Assembly: GCA_018060985.1 (NCBI GenBank)
Contig: JAGOUZ010000002.1
Span: 90,396 to 123,250 of the forward strand
Length of the DNA: 32,855 bases
Source: Minisyncoccota bacterium
Lineage (GTDB): Bacteria > Patescibacteriota > Minisyncoccia > Phycocordibacterales > SBAW01
Reading direction: 5' to 3'
Shown in pieces: positions 29,807-32,855 of this stretch. The translations under genes and the position numbers were made by a program. How positions within the stretch are numbered: the stretch's first letter is position 1; each line of letters begins with the position of its first letter. The notes under the pieces were generated by a model. That model was given only the letters and a program-made list of their open reading frames with translations, was not told the origin of the DNA and did not search any database.

Positions 29807-31834
29807 ATGGCTGCCTTTAAGATCAAATCTGCATACAAACCCGCAGGCGACCAGCCTAAGGCTATAGAAAGCCTGGTGGCTGGACTTAAAAAGGGGGAGC
29901 AACACCAAACACTCCTCGGTGTAACTGGCTCGGGCAAGACTTTTACGATTGCCAACGTCATCGAGGCGGTCAATGAACCGACTCTCGTTATTGCGCACAA
30001 CAAGACGCTTGCGGCGCAGCTCGCGCAGGAGTATCGCGAATTTTTTCCTGATGCGGCGGTGCACTATTTTGTTTCGTATTACGATTACTACCAGCCAGAG
30101 GCGTACATTCCGCATAGCGACACGTATATAGAAAAAGAGGCGCAAATCAACGAAGAGATCGAGCGCTTGCGTCATGCCTCGACACAAGCGCTGCTTACGC
30201 GCAGCGATGTGATCATTGTTGCCTCCGTCTCCTGTATTTACGGCCTTGGTTCGCCGGACGAATATAAACAAGCGCTTATTGAGATAGGACCAGGGGTTAC
30301 GAAAAACCGTGCCGAACTTATCCGTGAGCTTATTGGTATTTATTTTGAGCGTACTCCAGCAGACCTTACGCCCGGCACCTTCCGCGCTATTGGCAATGCT
30401 ATTGAAATTATGCCCACGCATGAGCGGGCTATTTATCGCGTAGAGTTTGGCGCTACAAGTGTAGAGCAGGTGCGAGTGATCGATCCTATTACGCGCGCGG
30501 AAAAGGAGAGTGTACAATCCGTTTTTGTCTTTCCAACCAAGCACTACGTGACTCCTGAGCAGGAGACTTCGCGCGCAGTGGCACAAATTAAAGAAGAACT
30601 TAAGGAGCAGCTCGCCAAGTTTGAGCGGCAAGGCAAGCTCCTTGAGGCAGAGCGCATTAAACGCCGCACTAACCACGACCTCGCGCTCATTAAAGAAATT
30701 GGCTACTGCAATGGTATCGAAAACTATTCCCGCCACTTCGACGGTCGCAAACCGGGCGAACCGCCGTACACGCTCTTAGATTACTTTCCTAAAGACTTTC
30801 TGACCGTTATAGACGAGAGTCACGTAACCGTGCCACAAATTGGCGCCATGTATGCCGGCGACCGTGCTCGTAAAGAAACATTGGTGGACTTCGGCTTTCG
30901 TTTGCCATCAGCCGTCGATAACCGCCCCCTGATGTTTGAAGAGTTTGCAAAGCGGGTCGGGCAGGTCATCTATACCTCTGCCACCCCAAGTACCTACGAG
31001 AAAACGCATTCGGGTAAGAATATTGTCGAGCAGATTATCCGCCCAACGGGCCTCGTTGACCCAGAAATTGTGGTGCGCCCCGTAACTGGCATCCAGGGCG
31101 ATAAGGGACAGGTGCAAGACTTTTTAGAAGAGGTAGACAAGGTAGTTGAGAACAAGGGTCGCGTGATGGTAACAACTCTTACCAAAAAAATGGCCGAAGA
31201 CCTCTCCGAGTTTCTTAAAGATAAGAAAATAAAAGCAGCCTACCTGCACAGTGATGTAGAAACGCTCGACCGCATTACAACACTTACTGACTTGCGTAAG
31301 GGCGTCTATGACGTACTGGTGGGTGTTAACCTCCTGCGCGAGGGCCTCGACCTGCCGGAAGTACAGCTGGTAGCTATTTTAGATGCCGACAAATCGGGCT
31401 TTTTGCGCTCAGAGACATCTCTCATCCAAACTATTGGCCGCGCGGCGCGCAACATTGAAGGGCGCGTCATACTGTATGCCGACGAGATGACCCCGAATCT
31501 TATAAAAGCCATTGATGAGACCAATCGCCGCCGCGCGGTGCAGGTTGCTCACAACAAAAAGCACAACATCACACCGGTAACTATCAAAAAAGCGATTAAA
31601 GATATTACCGAAGAGCTGCGCAGCGAGCATGGCAAGGCGGTAAACCAGCTAATGGTGCTCGAGAAGAGTGAATACAAAAAAGATCCACGCAAATTTATTA
31701 CCGCAAAACGCGCAGAAATGGCAGAGGCGGTTAAAAACCTAGATTTCGAAACAGCGGCGCTTATCCGCGATGAAATCTTTGCCCTAAGCGGGCAGGGCAG
31801 CGAAGGCAAGCCAAAGAAGCCAAGAAAAAAGTAA
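29807..31834 (+). CDS. uvrB: excinuclease ABC subunit B
   Basis: This 675-residue protein is full length for UvrB, the helicase-like damage verifier of nucleotide excision repair. Walker A is GVTGSGKT (38-45), the beta-hairpin that clamps DNA is VSYYDYYQPEAYIP (~89-102), and the DEAD-like box is VIDESHVTVPQ. Helicase motifs continue with GRVMVTTLTKKMAEDL, VGVNLLREGLDLPEVQLV and QTIGRAARN. The C-terminal UVR domain (RKFITAKRAEMAEAVKNLDFETAALIRDEI) binds UvrC. It is followed by uvrA on the same strand, with a structured leader between. Confidence 0.97.
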   Translation: MAAFKIKSAYKPAGDQPKAIESLVAGLKKGEQHQTLLGVTGSGKTFTIANVIEAVNEPTLVIAHNKTLAAQLAQEYREFFPDAAVHYFVSYYDYYQPEAYIPHSDTYIEKEAQINEEIERLRHASTQALLTRSDVIIVASVSCIYGLGSPDEYKQALIEIGPGVTKNRAELIRELIGIYFERTPADLTPGTFRAIGNAIEIMPTHERAIYRVEFGATSVEQVRVIDPITRAEKESVQSVFVFPTKHYVTPEQETSRAVAQIKEELKEQLAKFERQGKLLEAERIKRRTNHDLALIKEIGYCNGIENYSRHFDGRKPGEPPYTLLDYFPKDFLTVIDESHVTVPQIGAMYAGDRARKETLVDFGFRLPSAVDNRPLMFEEFAKRVGQVIYTSATPSTYEKTHSGKNIVEQIIRPTGLVDPEIVVRPVTGIQGDKGQVQDFLEEVDKVVENKGRVMVTTLTKKMAEDLSEFLKDKKIKAAYLHSDVETLDRITTLTDLRKGVYDVLVGVNLLREGLDLPEVQLVAILDADKSGFLRSETSLIQTIGRAARNIEGRVILYADEMTPNLIKAIDETNRRRAVQVAHNKKHNITPVTIKKAIKDITEELRSEHGKAVNQLMVLEKSEYKKDPRKFITAKRAEMAEAVKNLDFETAALIRDEIFALSGQGSEGKPKKPRKK

Positions 31835-31839
31835 TATGG

Positions 31840-31845
31840 TATAAT
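31840..31845 (+). promoter_or_regulatory. extended -10 box upstream of uvrA
   Basis: TGG-TATAAT begins 6 bases after the uvrB stop. It is a perfect -10 with an extended TG and predicts a start near 31852. A leader of about 70 bases would result, in contrast to the leaderless pattern of most neighbours. Confidence 0.7.
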
Positions 31846-31856
31846 AAACTTGTGTA

Positions 31857-31903
31857 TAGGTACCCCCTAGGAGCAGCCTCGGGGGCAGTTCGCGTACCTA
31901 GGG
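31857..31903 (+). promoter_or_regulatory. structured leader RNA of uvrA
   Basis: TAGGTAC (31857-31863) pairs with GTACCTA (31894-31900). Inside, a C-rich run and AGG (31864-31871) pair with CCT and a G-run (31877-31884), with one mismatch and loop AGCAG. An alternative pairing is possible: CCCTAGG (31865-31871) with CCTAGGG (31897-31903), which excludes the first fold. This suggests a switch or attenuator. It matches no riboswitch class I know. Confidence 0.5.
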
Positions 31904-31921
31904 AAGTTGTGTATCAAACAT

Positions 31922-32855
31922 ATGGAAGAAAGCATTCATATAAAAGGGGCTAAAACCCACAATCTAAAGAACGTCAGTCTCACGATCCCGCGAGGCAAGA
32001 TGGTCATATTTACAGGGCTTTCCGGCAGCGGTAAGTCGTCTTTGGCATTTGATACTATTTTTGCCGAAGGTCAGCGCCGCTATGTAGAAAGTCTTTCTGC
32101 CTACGCGCGTCAGTTCTTGCGCCAGATGCAAAAGCCGGATGTAGAAGAGATCACCGGCCTTTCTCCTGCTATTTCTATCGACCAAAAGTCCCGCTCTAAC
32201 AATCCGCGCTCGACTGTGGCAACTATTACCGAAATTTATGACTATATGCGTATTTTGTATGCGCGCGTAGGTAAGCCCCACTGTCCAACCTGTGGCCGCG
32301 AGATCAAAAAGCTTTCAAACGAGGAGATTATCCAAAGTGTCGTTGAGGGTGTATCTAAACATGCACCCAAAAAGGTAAAGAAAGTAATGGGTGTTGATAT
32401 TAACGAAGACACGGTCAAGATTTTCTCGCCGGTGGTTGTTGGTCGCAAAGGAGAGTACTACCAGCTGCTTTACGATTTGCTCGGAAAGGGGTATGAAAAG
32501 GCAAAAATAGATGGCGAACTCAAGTCGCTACGGTCGCAGATCATACTCTCAAAGTATAAAAAGCACGATATAGACGTGATGGTGGACGAAATTTTGGCAG
32601 GTGACTTTGCCAAAAAGCAGAGCGGCGCCCTAGAGCGCTTGAGCGAAGCGGTGGAAAGAGCGCTTACCGAAAGCGATGGCTTGGTAAAAGTAGAAGATGC
32701 TCATGGCGAGCGGCTTATTTCTGCAAAGTTTATGTGTCCGTACGATGGATTCTCATTCCCTGAAGTAGAGCCACGCCTCTTCTCATTTAACTCTCCGTAT
32801 GGTGCCTGCCCGGCCTGCAACGGTCTTGGTACGAAGCACTTTATGGGCGAGGAGC
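31922..32855 (+). CDS. uvrA: excinuclease ABC subunit A, N-terminal part (partial)
   Basis: The frame runs from the ATG at 31922 off the window end, giving about 311 codons. UvrA is the damage-recognition ATPase of nucleotide excision repair. Motifs: [19 protein letters not shown], Walker [10 protein letters not shown] (~37-45), [13 protein letters not shown], the UvrB-binding region with [12 protein letters not shown] and [20 protein letters not shown], the first zinc site CPTCG, and later [21 protein letters not shown] with CPACNGLG. The signature and second cassette lie outside. It has a structured leader and no Shine-Dalgarno site. Confidence 0.96.
   Translation, partial: MEESIHIKGAKTHNLKNVSLTIPRGKMVIFTGLSGSGKSSLAFDTIFAEGQRRYVESLSAYARQFLRQMQKPDVEEITGLSPAISIDQKSRSNNPRSTVATITEIYDYMRILYARVGKPHCPTCGREIKKLSNEEIIQSVVEGVSKHAPKKVKKVMGVDINEDTVKIFSPVVVGRKGEYYQLLYDLLGKGYEKAKIDGELKSLRSQIILSKYKKHDIDVMVDEILAGDFAKKQSGALERLSEAVERALTESDGLVKVEDAHGERLISAKFMCPYDGFSFPEVEPRLFSFNSPYGACPACNGLGTKHFMGEE

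Noticed and set aside
29138-30736. 532-residue ORF on the minus strand
   Set aside because: It covers parts of the sugar kinase gene, a terminator and uvrB, all well supported on the plus strand. No motif is seen in it.

Overview
The window reads as a stretch of a Candidate Phyla Radiation (Patescibacteria) chromosome, most likely of the Parcubacteria type. This lineage call is inference: there is no rRNA in the window. It rests on the mix of housekeeping genes with many small one-to-four-pass membrane proteins of unknown function, very tight spacing, short versions of standard proteins (a DnaX without its zinc module or tau part), almost no Shine-Dalgarno sequences, and TGA used as a normal stop. 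About 42 protein genes and one tRNA are supported. No CRISPR array, insertion sequence, rRNA or phage gene is visible.

Layout. 1-1030: end of a tRNA-dihydrouridine synthase gene, then two small membrane proteins. 1063-2224: dnaX and tRNA-Gln(UUG). 2223-4610: a patch that looks acquired, beginning with a structured element that repeats the 3' end of the tRNA, then an AT-rich membrane-protein gene, a MORN-repeat protein and two very GC-rich secreted glycine-rich proteins. 4654-8743: SOUL haem-binding-like protein, zinc ribbon, DUF2177 and DUF1295 membrane proteins, ABC-F ATPase. 8752-14854: HI0933-type flavoprotein, membrane-anchored OB-fold protein, META-domain protein, rlmB, typA. 14855-20997: zinc-ribbon protein behind a promoter-terminator, MASE1 hybrid histidine kinase, a 78-residue unknown, secreted CHRD protein, DedA, YdjM-like protein, second OB-fold protein. 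21029-26973: AI-2E-type transporter, KGG stress protein, 50-residue membrane peptide, msrA, minimal zinc metalloprotease, VKOR-like protein, CAP-domain protein, C39-type peptidase. 26973-end: FKBP, tgt, PfkB-type sugar kinase, uvrB and the start of uvrA.

The genes combine information processing (dnaX, uvrAB, typA, rlmB, tgt, dus), envelope and secreted functions (CHRD, glycine-rich, CAP, OB-fold, META, FKBP) and redox or stress repair (MsrA, VKOR, KGG protein, ABC-F). Metabolism is nearly absent, as expected for a reduced, probably host-attached cell.

The most notable signals are regulatory. In eleven genes a TANNNT -10 box ends exactly six bases before the ATG, which places +1 on the A of the start codon, so leaderless mRNA is probably the default. 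Four genes in three GC-rich cassettes instead have clear Shine-Dalgarno sites, and each cassette ends in its own strong terminator. The tRNA-linked folded element and the structured uvrA leader are the best candidates for something undescribed.
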